DNA of 64,000 nt from UBA1756 sp045222555. Its GTDB lineage: Bacteria; Bacteroidota; Bacteroidia; Bacteroidales; WCHB1-69. The notes under the pieces were generated by a model. That model searched no databases, was not told where the DNA came from, and saw nothing but the letters and a program-made list of their open reading frames with translations. Shown one piece after another: positions 51,366 to 59,150 of this stretch. The number at the start of each line of letters is the position of its first letter. Position 1 is the first letter of the stretch. The stretch is from assembly GCA_045222555.1 (NCBI GenBank), contig JBGUYY010000088.1:1-64000 (forward strand). Reading direction: 5' to 3'. A program made the translations under genes and the position numbers.

Positions 51366-51917
51366 TTACAGCTTCTCAACCTGCATAAAACTTAATTCGA
51401 GAGGAGTTTTACGGCCGAAGATCTTCACCATGACCTTCAGCTTCTTCTTCTCGGTGTTGATCTCTTCGATCACACCGTTGAAGGTGTTGAAAGGACCGTC
51501 TACCACTTTCACTTCCTCACCAATCATGAAGGGGGGAGCAAAGGTCTCGTCTTGCTCAAGCAATTCGTCAACCTTCCCTAACATTCTGGTGACCTCTGCA
51601 GGGCGCAATGGAGTCGGTGTGTCTGTCTTGTGCTTGCAACCAACAAAGCCCAACACGCCCGGAATGCTCAACAAAAGATGCAACACGTCCGTCAGGTTCA
51701 TGACTTCTACGAAGACATAACCCGGGAAATAAGTTGTCTCCTTGCTGATCTTCTTTCCGTTGCGGATCTGATAAACTTTCTCGGTCGGAATCAGAATGTT
51801 CGTGACAAAGTCCCGCAGGTGCGAATTCGAGATCTCACTCTCGATGTTCTGCTTCACCTTCTTCTCGGTACCAGTCACCACTCTGATGACATACCACTTT
51901 CTCTCAATTTCTGCCAT
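51366..51917 (-). CDS. nusG: Transcription termination/antitermination protein NusG
   Basis: A 183-residue protein that binds RNA polymerase and couples transcription with ribosomes or Rho. The NGN domain starts KWYVIRVVTGTEKKVKQNIE; YFPGYVFVEV and LLSIPGVLGFVG follow; the C-terminal KOW domain contains IGEEVKVVDGPFNTFNGVIEEI (read in parts) and VKIFGRKTPLELSF. Normal length. It lies 45 bases after secE. Confidence 0.97.
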   Translation of the reverse strand: MAEIERKWYVIRVVTGTEKKVKQNIESEISNSHLRDFVTNILIPTEKVYQIRNGKKISKETTYFPGYVFVEVMNLTDVLHLLLSIPGVLGFVGCKHKTDTPTPLRPAEVTRMLGKVDELLEQDETFAPPFMIGEEVKVVDGPFNTFNGVIEEINTEKKKLKVMVKIFGRKTPLELSFMQVEKL

Positions 51918-51962
51918 ACAGCCAAAGTGTTTACGATATATTTGCCAACTAATTATTCAACT

Positions 51963-52163
51963 CTACGAAAGAGGCGGGAACATGAACGGAAGGCCCATGA
52001 ACCATGAAAAAAAGACATCCATCAACCATACGATTAACGCAATGATTAGGGAAGCAATGGATACTACAACGACACTGCTCTGCAAGTCATCAGCCGACGG
52101 CCAAGTTACCTTGTTCACCAGCTCGTCATACGTCTCTCTTAAATATCTACCAAACTTTCTCAT
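51963..52163 (-). CDS. secE: Preprotein translocase subunit SecE
   Basis: A 66-residue single-span SecE that clamps SecY. A short amphipathic helix with YDELVNKVTWPS (conserved Trp-Pro) precedes the membrane segment (about 30-52). It heads the nusG-rplKAJL-rpoBC cluster. In many Bacteroidota tuf and a tRNA-Trp gene precede secE; here there is only a leader with a hairpin and a divergent punA. Confidence 0.95.
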   Translation of the reverse strand: MRKFGRYLRETYDELVNKVTWPSADDLQSSVVVVSIASLIIALIVWLMDVFFSWFMGLPFMFPPLS

Positions 52164-52257
52164 AATTGAATAATTTTTCGTTTTTAATTCTTTTTGGAAG
52201 TTTTTGGAGTAAATTTTGTCATTTTCATCATCTAGTCTTATGAATTTTCATGGCTTG

Positions 52258-52321
52258 AGAGAGTATTCCAACCTCCTTATAAAGAGTAATTTACAAGGTT
52301 TGGATTGCGCTATAACTCCCC
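52258..52321 (-). promoter_or_regulatory. Structured leader RNA upstream of secE
   Basis: Read on the minus strand, outer arms GGGGAGT/ACTCTCT (7 pairs, two G-U), middle arms ATCCAA/TTGGAAT (one bulge) and inner arms CCTTGTAAA/TTTATAAGG (9 pairs, one G-U) close on loop TTACTC. This makes a 64-base imperfect hairpin in the roughly 180-base leader between the -7 box at 52349-52356 and secE. It could be an autoregulatory site, a tRNA-like relic or a stabilising structure. No T-run follows, so it is not a simple terminator. Confidence 0.5.
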
Positions 52322-52348
52322 TCCACACACTATACTTCAATAAGCTGG

Positions 52349-52356
52349 CAAATATA
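52349..52356 (-). promoter_or_regulatory. -7 box for the secE-rpoC cluster
   Basis: TATATTTG on the minus strand, about 185 bases before secE. It implies a long untranslated leader. Confidence 0.65.
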
Positions 52357-52380
52357 CACTTTTTTTCACTTCCAAAACCC

Positions 52381-52420
52381 TGTTGAAAAAAAATGAAAAA
52401 AATTTTTTTATTTTTCAACT
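52381..52420. repeat. A/T-rich inverted repeat with TTTTCAAC ends
   Basis: TGTTGAAAA (52381-52389) and TTTTCAACT (52412-52420) form the ends of a nearly continuous inverted repeat of A- and T-runs, placed between the divergent secE and punA promoters. The first arm is an exact copy, on the other strand, of the 9-mer that is clustered near the right end of the window. In the 344 bases between secE and punA I otherwise see only the two promoters and the leader hairpin. Confidence 0.65.
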
Positions 52421-52467
52421 TTTTTACATTAAAAACACCTCACCGCGTGAAATTGATTTTTTTCATG

Positions 52468-52475
52468 TAATTTTG
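52468..52475 (+). promoter_or_regulatory. -7 box for punA
   Basis: TAATTTTG, 32 bases before the ATG at 52508. Confidence 0.62.
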
Positions 52476-52507
52476 CACCCTTTACTTTATACATTATTAT
52501 TTAGGGT

Positions 52508-53326
52508 ATGTTAGACATAGAGAAAATCAAAGAAAGCGCACGCTTCATCGAACAAAACATCTCCGACCGTCCCCAAATCGCCATCGTGCTCGGCTCCGGA
52601 CTCGGCGGTCTCGTAGAAGAAATCCAAAACGGTAAGGAAATCCCCTATAAAGACATCCCCAACTTCCCCGTCTCCACCGTACAGGGACATCGCGGCACCC
52701 TCATCTTCGGCACCCTCAACGGCACCCCCGTCCTCGTCATGAGCGGCCGCTTCCACTACTATGAGGGCTACTCCATGCAAACCCTCACCTTCCCCATCCA
52801 GGTGTTCAGCCAACTCGGCATCAAAAAGATTATCCTCTCCAACGCCGCCGGCGGCCTCAACCCCTCCTTCGACATCGCCGACATCATGATCATCACCGAC
52901 CATATCAACCTCATGGCCAACAACCCCCTGCTCGGTCCCAACAACGACCAGCTCGGACCCCGCTTCCCCGACATGAGCGAGGCCTACTCGCGCCGCATCG
53001 TGAAACTGGCTAAGAAAGTCGCTGCCGAACAGAATATCAAACTCCAGCACGGCGTCTATATCGGCGTCACCGGCCCCTGCTACGAGACCCCCGCCGAATA
53101 CCACGCCTTCCATATCCTCGGCGCCGACGCCGTGGGTATGTCCACCGTGCCTGAAACTATCATGGCCCGCTACCTCGGTATGGAGGTGTTCGCCCTCTCT
53201 GTCATCACCGACCTCGGCGTGCTCGGGCAAATTGAAAAAGCCTCCCATGAGGAGGTGCTCAACGCCGCCCATAAGGCGGAACCTAACATGATACGGCTCG
53301 TCAAAGCCCTGGTGCCTCAGCTGTAA
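52508..53326 (+). CDS. punA: Purine nucleoside phosphorylase (PNP, trimeric class)
   Basis: A 272-residue enzyme splitting inosine, guanosine or their deoxy forms into base and (deoxy)ribose-1-phosphate. Phosphate site GSGLGG, GHRGTLIFG and the His in SGRFHYYEGY; base site AAGGLNPSFD, the Glu in VTGPCYETPAEY and MSTVPE. The C-rich third positions (many GGC, ATC, CTC codons) are striking. The 3' end overlaps the convergent Rieske-like gene by 10 bases. Confidence 0.94.
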   Translation: MLDIEKIKESARFIEQNISDRPQIAIVLGSGLGGLVEEIQNGKEIPYKDIPNFPVSTVQGHRGTLIFGTLNGTPVLVMSGRFHYYEGYSMQTLTFPIQVFSQLGIKKIILSNAAGGLNPSFDIADIMIITDHINLMANNPLLGPNNDQLGPRFPDMSEAYSRRIVKLAKKVAAEQNIKLQHGVYIGVTGPCYETPAEYHAFHILGADAVGMSTVPETIMARYLGMEVFALSVITDLGVLGQIEKASHEEVLNAAHKAEPNMIRLVKALVPQL

Positions 53327-53745
53327 ACCCGCAGCCGACGACCGTCATAGCTGGTATGATACATCTTTAAAGGATACCTCGCCGGTCCGTCTATCACCGA
53401 ACCGTCCAATATGTTGAAACGTGAACCACAGTGCTGGTCCACAATCATCAATCCGCTTTCATCCACCTCCAACCACGCCTTCGGGTCCTCCCAGTCGTAC
53501 GGGCACGCACGGTCGTACGCCACGAATGTGGTCATATCAATCCGATAGATGATGATACCGGCCACACCACCTGTGAAATACTCGTACCCGCCAATGTAAT
53601 TCAAGTTGTAATAGTTCACATTATCCGGATAAATGGTGAAATTGACCTGAACATTGGGGATGGTCTCATGCTCGTAACCGTTGCAGCGTATAAACAGTAC
53701 CGCTAACACCAGCATGGCAAAAGTCAAACGCAGATATTTTTTCAT
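53317..53745 (-). CDS. Rieske-fold lipoprotein lacking normal cluster ligands
   Basis: A 142-residue lipoprotein (LAVLFIRC, Cys21). The body has the outline of small Bacteroidota Rieske proteins: GGVAGIIIYRI, AYDRACPYDWE, DQHCGSRFNILDGS and GPARYPLKMY. A Rieske 2Fe-2S centre needs CxH and CxxH; here the first site is CPY and the second keeps a Cys in HCGSRF but not the His in its usual place. Cluster binding is therefore doubtful. Tail-to-tail overlap with punA is 10 bases. Confidence 0.7.
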   Translation of the reverse strand: MKKYLRLTFAMLVLAVLFIRCNGYEHETIPNVQVNFTIYPDNVNYYNLNYIGGYEYFTGGVAGIIIYRIDMTTFVAYDRACPYDWEDPKAWLEVDESGLMIVDQHCGSRFNILDGSVIDGPARYPLKMYHTSYDGRRLRVYS

Positions 53746-53775
53746 ACTATATAATATTATATAGGAAGATGTTTT

Positions 53776-54381
53776 CTATGATTCGAGTTGCTCTTTCTCC
53801 TTTTCTACCTTCACACTCACCGATTTGATCCCCGTGAAAGAAAAACGTCCTCCGGCCGGCGCCAATGCTACCTTGAACCGGGCTTCGCCGACTGTCGAAA
53901 ACTTCATCCCCTTGAACAGACAGCGCGTGTTCCGCTTCAATTCCCGACCGTTTTCCGTGGCAATCACCTTATCCTGCTTGTCTTCATTGAACACGATCTT
54001 GTACTGCTGGGTACGCCGGCTGGCTGAATCGGGCGAGATGGCCGTGACCACAAATTTGCAGTCGGCCACGTCCACATTGTCATAATAGTCCACCATCAAC
54101 GTCACATCGTAAGTGGCCTCCGCATCCGGCACCTGCCCCTTCAGATATACTTCTGGATGCAGGATAATATCATCGTTGGGCAAAAACTCTTTCTGGGGCG
54201 TGAAGGTGCAGTTGGGGAAGAAATAGGTCTGCGAAAAACCATCTTCGGCCGCCACCTTCAACTCCTGCTCCGGCGTATTCTTCTTGGTCTCGTCCTCTTT
54301 CTTCGACTTACAAGAAACAAATAACACACTTATAGTCAGTAAAATAGTAATTACTGCATAAAAAATCGGATTTTTTTTCAT
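53776..54381 (-). CDS. Lipoprotein, hypothetical
   Basis: A 201-residue exported lipoprotein; start MKKNPIFYAVITILL at 54381 gives a good signal sequence with lipobox LFVSC (Cys near 24) and lies 54-61 bases after the -7 box. A Lys/Glu-rich linker (KSKKEDETKKNTPEQE) precedes a beta-rich domain with YDVTLMVDYYDNVDVADCKF and FKGMKFSTVGEARFKVALAP (read in parts). It resembles GldH-type gliding lipoproteins only loosely; family not assigned. Confidence 0.72.
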   Translation of the reverse strand: MKKNPIFYAVITILLTISVLFVSCKSKKEDETKKNTPEQELKVAAEDGFSQTYFFPNCTFTPQKEFLPNDDIILHPEVYLKGQVPDAEATYDVTLMVDYYDNVDVADCKFVVTAISPDSASRRTQQYKIVFNEDKQDKVIATENGRELKRNTRCLFKGMKFSTVGEARFKVALAPAGGRFSFTGIKSVSVKVEKEKEQLES

Positions 54382-54434
54382 CTTCAGAATTTTTGAGTTC
54401 GCTTTTTTAATACTTTCGCAAATCAATTTCGCGG

Positions 54435-54442
54435 CAAAATTA
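54435..54442 (-). promoter_or_regulatory. -7 box for lipoprotein gene at 53776-54381
   Basis: TAATTTTG on the minus strand, 53 bases before the chosen start. Confidence 0.58.
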
Positions 54443-54502
54443 CATTAAATTTTAAAAAGAAAACTATCTGTATTTCTATATATTAACTAAAACTAATAAT
54501 GG

Positions 54503-55138
54503 ATGAAAGTGAAAAAATTCTACGTGGTATGGAACGGGCGCGTTCCGGGAGTTTATGAAACATGGAATGATTGCAAGGCGCAGGTCGATGGTTTCGAGAA
54601 TGCCAAGTACAAAAGTTTTGAGAGTCTGTCGGAGGCGCAAGAGCAGTTCCGCGCAGGCTATCAGAACTATATGAAAAACCACCCTGTGATTCCCAAAACA
54701 CCTCCGCAACTCGATTCCAATGAGGTGGTGCCGCCCATCTGGGAAAGCATTGCCGTGGACGCGGCCTGCAACATGGCCACCCGTGTAATGGAATACCGTG
54801 GCGTGGACACGCGTAGCGGCAAAGAGATTTTCCATGTGGGGCCCTTCCAGAACGCCACCAACAACATGGGCGAATTTCTCGCCCTCGTGCATGGCCTCGC
54901 CTACCTCAAACAAAAGGGAAGCAATATGCCCATTTATTCCGACAGCATTACCGCCATCGCATGGGTACGGCAGAAAAAACACAAATCCACCGTGAAACCT
55001 ACTGCTGAAAACGCCCGCCTGTTTGACTTGATGACCCGTGCTGAAAACTGGCTGAAAACCAACACTTTTTCAAATAAAATCCTTAAATGGAACACCTCCG
55101 TGTGGGGCGAAATCCCCGCCGACTTCGGAAGAAAATAA
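54503..55138 (+). CDS. rnhA: Ribonuclease H with viroplasmin domain
   Basis: A 211-residue RNase H1-type enzyme degrading RNA in RNA-DNA hybrids. An N-terminal caulimovirus viroplasmin-like hybrid-binding domain (about 3-50; FYVVWNGRVPGVYETWNDCK, then VDGFENAKYKSFES) precedes the catalytic domain. Its acidic residues are Asp in IAVDAACN, Glu in NMGEFLALVHGL, Asp in YSDSITAIAW and the C-terminal Asp in PADFGRK. This layout is common in Bacteroidota. Confidence 0.92.
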   Translation: MKVKKFYVVWNGRVPGVYETWNDCKAQVDGFENAKYKSFESLSEAQEQFRAGYQNYMKNHPVIPKTPPQLDSNEVVPPIWESIAVDAACNMATRVMEYRGVDTRSGKEIFHVGPFQNATNNMGEFLALVHGLAYLKQKGSNMPIYSDSITAIAWVRQKKHKSTVKPTAENARLFDLMTRAENWLKTNTFSNKILKWNTSVWGEIPADFGRK

Positions 55139-55151
55139 TTGTTTAAAATAT

Positions 55152-55178
55152 CAACGCGCTCCTTTTAGGAGCGCGTTG
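55152..55178. terminator. Strong hairpin after the RNase H gene
   Basis: Arms CAACGCGCTCC and GGAGCGCGTTG (11 pairs) close on loop TTTTA. No T-run follows in either direction, so it is a structural barrier between the convergent RNase H and prs genes more than a canonical terminator. Confidence 0.65.
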
Positions 55179-55211
55179 ACCCTTAAAATCCCAAAATATA
55201 GAGGGGATCCC

Positions 55212-56156
55212 CTATATGTTACCCACCTCAAAATGAGAGGCGATAGAGGTGTGGTCCATCACGCTGCGAATCACATCCGATACCAACGGTGCAATCGAGC
55301 AGACCTCGATCTTGTCGGAGGGACGCTTGAGCGGAATGGTGTCCGTTACGATGATCTTGTCGAGTGAGGAGGCCTCCAAACGGTCAATGGCATTACCAGA
55401 GAGCAACGCATGGGTGCACATCGCATACACCTTCTGTGCGCCGAGCTCCTTCACGCGGTCTGCAGCCTTGCAGATGGTACCGCCAGTGTCCATGATGTCA
55501 TCCAACAAAATGACATTTTTACCCTCGACATTACCAATAATTTGCAGAGTAGAGACCTCGTTAGCCTTCTCGCGCTGCTTGAAACCAATGGCAAAATCGC
55601 ATTTGAGGGCCTTGGCATAGGTGGAAGCACGTTTGGTACCGCCCGTGTCAGGAGAAACAATGCAGAGGTTATCCCAGTTCAGGTTGCGGATATAGGGAAG
55701 GAATACGGTGGAGGCATAAAGATGATCCACAGGAACTTCGAAGAATCCTTGAATCTGGTCTGCATGCAAATCCATAGTGATCAGACGGTTGATACCAGCT
55801 GCCGTCAGGAGGTTAGCCATCAGTTTGGCACCGATGGAGGTTCTCGGTTTATCTTTGCGGTCTTGGCGTGAATAGCCATAGTAGGGCACTACGGCCACAA
55901 TCTCCGCGGCCGATGCGCGCTTGGCAGCATCAATGAGAATCAGAAGCTCAAGCACATTTTCTGCGGGAGAGAAGGTGGGTTGGATGATGAACACATGACG
56001 GCCACGAATGGTTTCATTATAGTAAGCCTGAATCTCACCATCCTTGAACTGAACAATCTCTTCGTCCAACAAAGAGATGCCTAAATTCTTGGCGATTTTT
56101 TCAGCCAATTCACGATTGGAACGTCCGGTAACCAATGCGATGTCGGTTGTTTTCAT
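55212..56156 (-). CDS. prs: Ribose-phosphate pyrophosphokinase
   Basis: A 314-residue enzyme making PRPP from ribose-5-P and ATP for nucleotides, His, Trp and NAD. Start MKTTDIALVTGRSN chosen because of the -7 box at 56201-56208 and the family N-terminus. Motifs: FKDGEIQAYYNETIRGRHVF (read in parts), PYYGYSRQDRKDKPR, DLHADQIQGFF, SPDTGGTKRASTYA and the PRPP loop LLDDIMDTGGTI. Full length. Confidence 0.96.
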   Translation of the reverse strand: MKTTDIALVTGRSNRELAEKIAKNLGISLLDEEIVQFKDGEIQAYYNETIRGRHVFIIQPTFSPAENVLELLILIDAAKRASAAEIVAVVPYYGYSRQDRKDKPRTSIGAKLMANLLTAAGINRLITMDLHADQIQGFFEVPVDHLYASTVFLPYIRNLNWDNLCIVSPDTGGTKRASTYAKALKCDFAIGFKQREKANEVSTLQIIGNVEGKNVILLDDIMDTGGTICKAADRVKELGAQKVYAMCTHALLSGNAIDRLEASSLDKIIVTDTIPLKRPSDKIEVCSIAPLVSDVIRSVMDHTSIASHFEVGNI

Positions 56157-56200
56157 AATGTATTGATTTTGAGAGATTAAAATTTCCAACTGCGGCGAGG

Positions 56201-56208
56201 CAAAAATA
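56201..56208 (-). promoter_or_regulatory. -7 box for prs
   Basis: TATTTTTG on the minus strand, 44 bases before the prs ATG at 56156; divergent from the box at 56254-56261. Confidence 0.6.
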
Positions 56209-56253
56209 AATGATTTTTCCGAAGTATATTCGCTTTTTTTGAAAATAATCTCG

Positions 56254-56261
56254 TAATTTTG
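56254..56261 (+). promoter_or_regulatory. -7 box for DUF4296-folA
   Basis: TAATTTTG, only 5 bases before the ATG at 56267, which would give a very short or leaderless transcript. Confidence 0.55.
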
Positions 56262-56266
56262 CGGCC

Positions 56267-56746
56267 ATGAAGAAAATCACTCTTTTATGGCTTGCTGTAG
56301 TTGCCGTTGCGTTCGTTTCCTGCGGTCATTCCACCATTAACTCGCACAAAAAACCCAAAAATCTGATCCCGGAAGATACAATGGTGGTCATGATTGCTGA
56401 ACAATTTATCTATGAAGCCACCCTTGACTTTGTCAAGCAGGAAGTGGAGCGCGAAGACACTACACTGTGCGTACAAATTAACCGTTTGGTAGAGGGAGAA
56501 CCCATCACTGTTGACTCCCTCCAGATGGGCTCAATGTACGTGCTGTCGAAACTATCAGGAAATTACTACGGACCTTGGCTCAATCAACGTGGCTATACTA
56601 CCGAACAGTACGAACAATCACTCATTTACTATTTCAATACCTCTGAAACCACACGGGATATCATGACCCGCGTGAAAAACTACATTACTCAAAAGTATGG
56701 AAAAATCATTCCGCCTCCCACCCCGGACCCCTCCATGCCTAATTAA
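56267..56746 (+). CDS. DUF4296-like lipoprotein
   Basis: A 159-residue lipoprotein with lipobox VAFVSC (Cys near 19). The helical body includes LIPEDTMVVMIAEQFIYEATLDF (read in parts) and the family-like YGPWLNQRGYTTEQYEQSLIYY, then NYITQKYGK. I recall this pattern as DUF4296, frequent in Bacteroidota near housekeeping genes. A Pro-rich tail ends it. The next gene, folA, starts 4 bases after the stop, so the two are co-transcribed. Function unknown. Confidence 0.8.
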   Translation: MKKITLLWLAVVAVAFVSCGHSTINSHKKPKNLIPEDTMVVMIAEQFIYEATLDFVKQEVEREDTTLCVQINRLVEGEPITVDSLQMGSMYVLSKLSGNYYGPWLNQRGYTTEQYEQSLIYYFNTSETTRDIMTRVKNYITQKYGKIIPPPTPDPSMPN

Positions 56747-56750
56747 GAAT

Positions 56751-57245
56751 ATGACAAATTTCAGCATTATTGTGGCCGCCGGCCTTCACAACGAAATCGG
56801 ACTCAACAACCAGCTTCTCTGCCACCTTCCGGCAGACTTGCGCCATTTCAAGACGCTCACCACCGGTCATCCCATCGTGATGGGACGACACACCTGGGAG
56901 TCTCTTCCCATCAAGCCTCTCCCCAACCGTACCAACCTCGTACTAAGCAAAAATTCGGCACTTTCTCTGCAAGGTGCTACTGTTATCCATTCTTTTGAGG
57001 AGGTTTGTGATTTTGTTGATAATGAGGAAGATGTGTTTATTATCGGTGGGGAAAAGGTCTATCGCGACGCCCTTCCGGTCGCCAACACGCTTTACCTCAC
57101 CCGTATTCAACACTCCTTTGAAGCTGATGCTTTTTTCCCTGCCATTGATGAAAATAAATGGCAGCTTGTGGAGGATGTTTTCTATCCCCACGATGAGAAA
57201 AACGGCTATGATATGAATTTCCAAAAATGGATTAGAAAGGCGTAA
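56751..57245 (+). CDS. folA: Dihydrofolate reductase
   Basis: A 164-residue NADPH-dependent enzyme regenerating tetrahydrofolate. Start MTNFSIIVAAGLHNEIG at 56751; the frame upstream belongs to the overlap with the lipoprotein gene. Motifs: the nicotinamide loop GLNNQLLCHLPADLRHFK (with Asp for substrate protonation), VMGRHTWESLP, NLVLSKN and FIIGGEKVYRDALP. Its last 14 bases overlap rfbC, which runs the opposite way. Confidence 0.95.
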   Translation: MTNFSIIVAAGLHNEIGLNNQLLCHLPADLRHFKTLTTGHPIVMGRHTWESLPIKPLPNRTNLVLSKNSALSLQGATVIHSFEEVCDFVDNEEDVFIIGGEKVYRDALPVANTLYLTRIQHSFEADAFFPAIDENKWQLVEDVFYPHDEKNGYDMNFQKWIRKA

Positions 57246-57774
57246 CAAACTCCTTTAACGTAGGACCTACACTGTCCTTCTCCGACAAAATCGGATTATC
57301 TACCCCCCACTCCACATGAATGTCGGGATCGTTGTAAACGATGTTTCCTTCTGAAGCTTTATGATAAAAATTGGAGCATTTGTAGGCAAAAATGGTGTGG
57401 TCTTCCAATACCGAAAACCCATGTGCAAATCCTTCAGGAACAAATAGTTGATGATGGTTTTCTCCCGTCAAAAGGGCAGACACATACTGTCCATAGGTGG
57501 GACTTCCCGCCCGGAGGTCAACAGCCACATCCAACACCGCACCCTGTATCACACTTACTAACTTCGCCTGCGTGTACGGCGGCCGCTGGAAATGAAGCCC
57601 CCGCACCACATTTTTCTGCGAGCACGACTGGTTGTCCTGCACAAACTTCACATCAATGCCGGCTGCCCGATACCGCTCTTCATTATAGCTCTCAAAAAAC
57701 CAACCCCGCGCATCTCCAAATATCTGCGGCTTGATCAATTTCACGCCTGCAATGGGCAAATCAATAACTTCCAT
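57232..57774 (-). CDS. rfbC: dTDP-4-dehydrorhamnose 3,5-epimerase
   Basis: A 180-residue cupin enzyme of dTDP-L-rhamnose synthesis for surface polysaccharides. Motifs: PQIFGDARGWFFESY, FVQDNQSCSQKNVVRGLHFQ (the His base), QGAVLDVAVDLRAGSPTYG, and VPEGFAHGFSVLED with Tyr in FAYKCSNFY. Last gene of the minus-strand operon starting with the DegT enzyme (gap 14 bases). rfbA, rfbB and rfbD are not in the window. Confidence 0.95.
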   Translation of the reverse strand: MEVIDLPIAGVKLIKPQIFGDARGWFFESYNEERYRAAGIDVKFVQDNQSCSQKNVVRGLHFQRPPYTQAKLVSVIQGAVLDVAVDLRAGSPTYGQYVSALLTGENHHQLFVPEGFAHGFSVLEDHTIFAYKCSNFYHKASEGNIVYNDPDIHVEWGVDNPILSEKDSVGPTLKEFVTPF

Positions 57775-57788
57775 ATTCTATTTTACTA

Positions 57789-58562
57789 TTATTCAAATAC
57801 TTGTGCTTCAATTCCCAACGCACGCACCCGCACGGCAATTTGTTCCAGCTCGGGCTGATGCACCTTCACCAGCTGCTTGGCCGGCGTCTCCCGATCCAGC
57901 GAGTACAACACCACCTTCCGGGGCTTTACCTCCTGCAAGACCTTCAACCACGCCGCCACGTTCTCTTCCGACGTGTTGTCGAACTTCACCCCGTCAATTT
58001 CCCCTTTCAAGAACATGCTCTGCATCACAAAGTTACCATTGAAAGCCCGCAAGCCTTCCACCGTGTCTTTCATCGTTACGGAAATGGTGGGACGGTTGAT
58101 AAGTTGGTACAACTCCGGCAGACCTGCATCTAACTTCAACATCGGGTTCTCAATCTTCAACAACGCCTCCCGCACCTTCACATCCTGCAACTTTGTGGCA
58201 TTGGATAAGCAAGTGATGATGGCATTGGGATAATATTTATCTCTGAGTACCAGTAAGTTGTCAATAATCTCACCAAATTGTGGATGCAAGGTGGATTCGC
58301 CATTGCCCGAAAAGGTGATACTGTCGATGTGGGTGCCTTCCGCCTGGCAACTCTGCAACTTTTTTTCAATCGCCTGCGCCACGATGTCGGCGGTGGCATA
58401 GTGCGTGGAGGTGATGTCCTTCTCCAACGTCCAACCACACTCGCAATAGATGCAGTCGAACGAACAGATTTTCACATCCGTGGGCGAAATGTTGATGCCC
58501 AACGAACTGCCGAGCCGGCGACTATGAATGGGTCCGAAAGCGATATGATCCCAAAGAAACAT
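57789..58562 (-). CDS. Radical SAM protein
   Basis: A 257-residue radical SAM enzyme with the cluster motif CSFDCIYCECG (Cys-x3-Cys-x2-Cys, about residues 33-40), the SAM-binding FSGNGESTLHP (GGE-like motif) and SNAT. FGPIHSRRLGSSLGINISP before the cluster is typical of a widespread group of short radical SAM proteins annotated without a substrate. There is no C-terminal auxiliary cluster. Gaps to the kinase-like and rfbC genes are 27 and 14 bases. Substrate unknown. Confidence 0.87.
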   Translation of the reverse strand: MFLWDHIAFGPIHSRRLGSSLGINISPTDVKICSFDCIYCECGWTLEKDITSTHYATADIVAQAIEKKLQSCQAEGTHIDSITFSGNGESTLHPQFGEIIDNLLVLRDKYYPNAIITCLSNATKLQDVKVREALLKIENPMLKLDAGLPELYQLINRPTISVTMKDTVEGLRAFNGNFVMQSMFLKGEIDGVKFDNTSEENVAAWLKVLQEVKPRKVVLYSLDRETPAKQLVKVHQPELEQIAVRVRALGIEAQVFE

Positions 58563-58589
58563 GACTATAACTATTTTAATATTAGTAAT

Positions 58590-59138
58590 TTACTTCTTCA
58601 ACACTTGATCCACTTGGGCATACAGTTCATCCAACGAGCCGTTGTTGAGCAGTACCGCCTTAGCACGGCGAATACACTCTGAAAGGTTTTGCTTGGTGGG
58701 GTCGCTGGAGGTCATCTCGCGCTGTTCGTTGGCCATAAAGGTCTCGTAATCAATATGGTCGGTTTCTGAATTGCGTAATACTACCCGCTGGTAGCGAATT
58801 TTCGGGTCGGCATCCACCGCCCAGAGCTGGAAGTCTGCTTTCCCCTCCAACGAGTCAATCTCACCCGGCGTACGGATGCTCTCGATGATGGCATTGCAGC
58901 CCTTAGCTAATGCCTTTTCATACAGCTGGTCAATGATATACGACGGAGTATGATGGGCACGCAAATCGTTGGCCACCGATGCGAAGGAGTCGCGGTTGGG
59001 TTCCAAGCCACGACGCAGCACCTCCTCACGCAAAAAATCTCGCACAGAAAAATGCACAAAACCGCACTTTTCTTTCAAGTACTCTACCACCGTTCCTTTG
59101 CCCGCTCCCAATGTTCCAGTTATTCCTATAATAATCAT
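58590..59138 (-). CDS. P-loop nucleotide/CoA kinase-like protein
   Basis: A 182-residue P-loop kinase with Walker A GITGTLGAGKGTVVEYL (about 5-20), a helix with FSVRDFLREE, IIESIRTPGEIDSL and a lid-like region with RVVLRNSETDHIDYETFM. The overall pattern is closest to dephospho-CoA kinase or deoxynucleotide monophosphate kinases, but the fit to any one is incomplete. It lies between the DegT and radical SAM genes. Confidence 0.75.
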   Translation of the reverse strand: MIIIGITGTLGAGKGTVVEYLKEKCGFVHFSVRDFLREEVLRRGLEPNRDSFASVANDLRAHHTPSYIIDQLYEKALAKGCNAIIESIRTPGEIDSLEGKADFQLWAVDADPKIRYQRVVLRNSETDHIDYETFMANEQREMTSSDPTKQNLSECIRRAKAVLLNNGSLDELYAQVDQVLKK

Positions 59139-59150
59139 AATAATGTAGTT

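Noticed and set aside
52258..52321. A tRNA-Trp gene upstream of secE
   Set aside because: Only an acceptor-like outer stem can be drawn; no anticodon arm with CCA or T-arm exists, so it is not called a tRNA.
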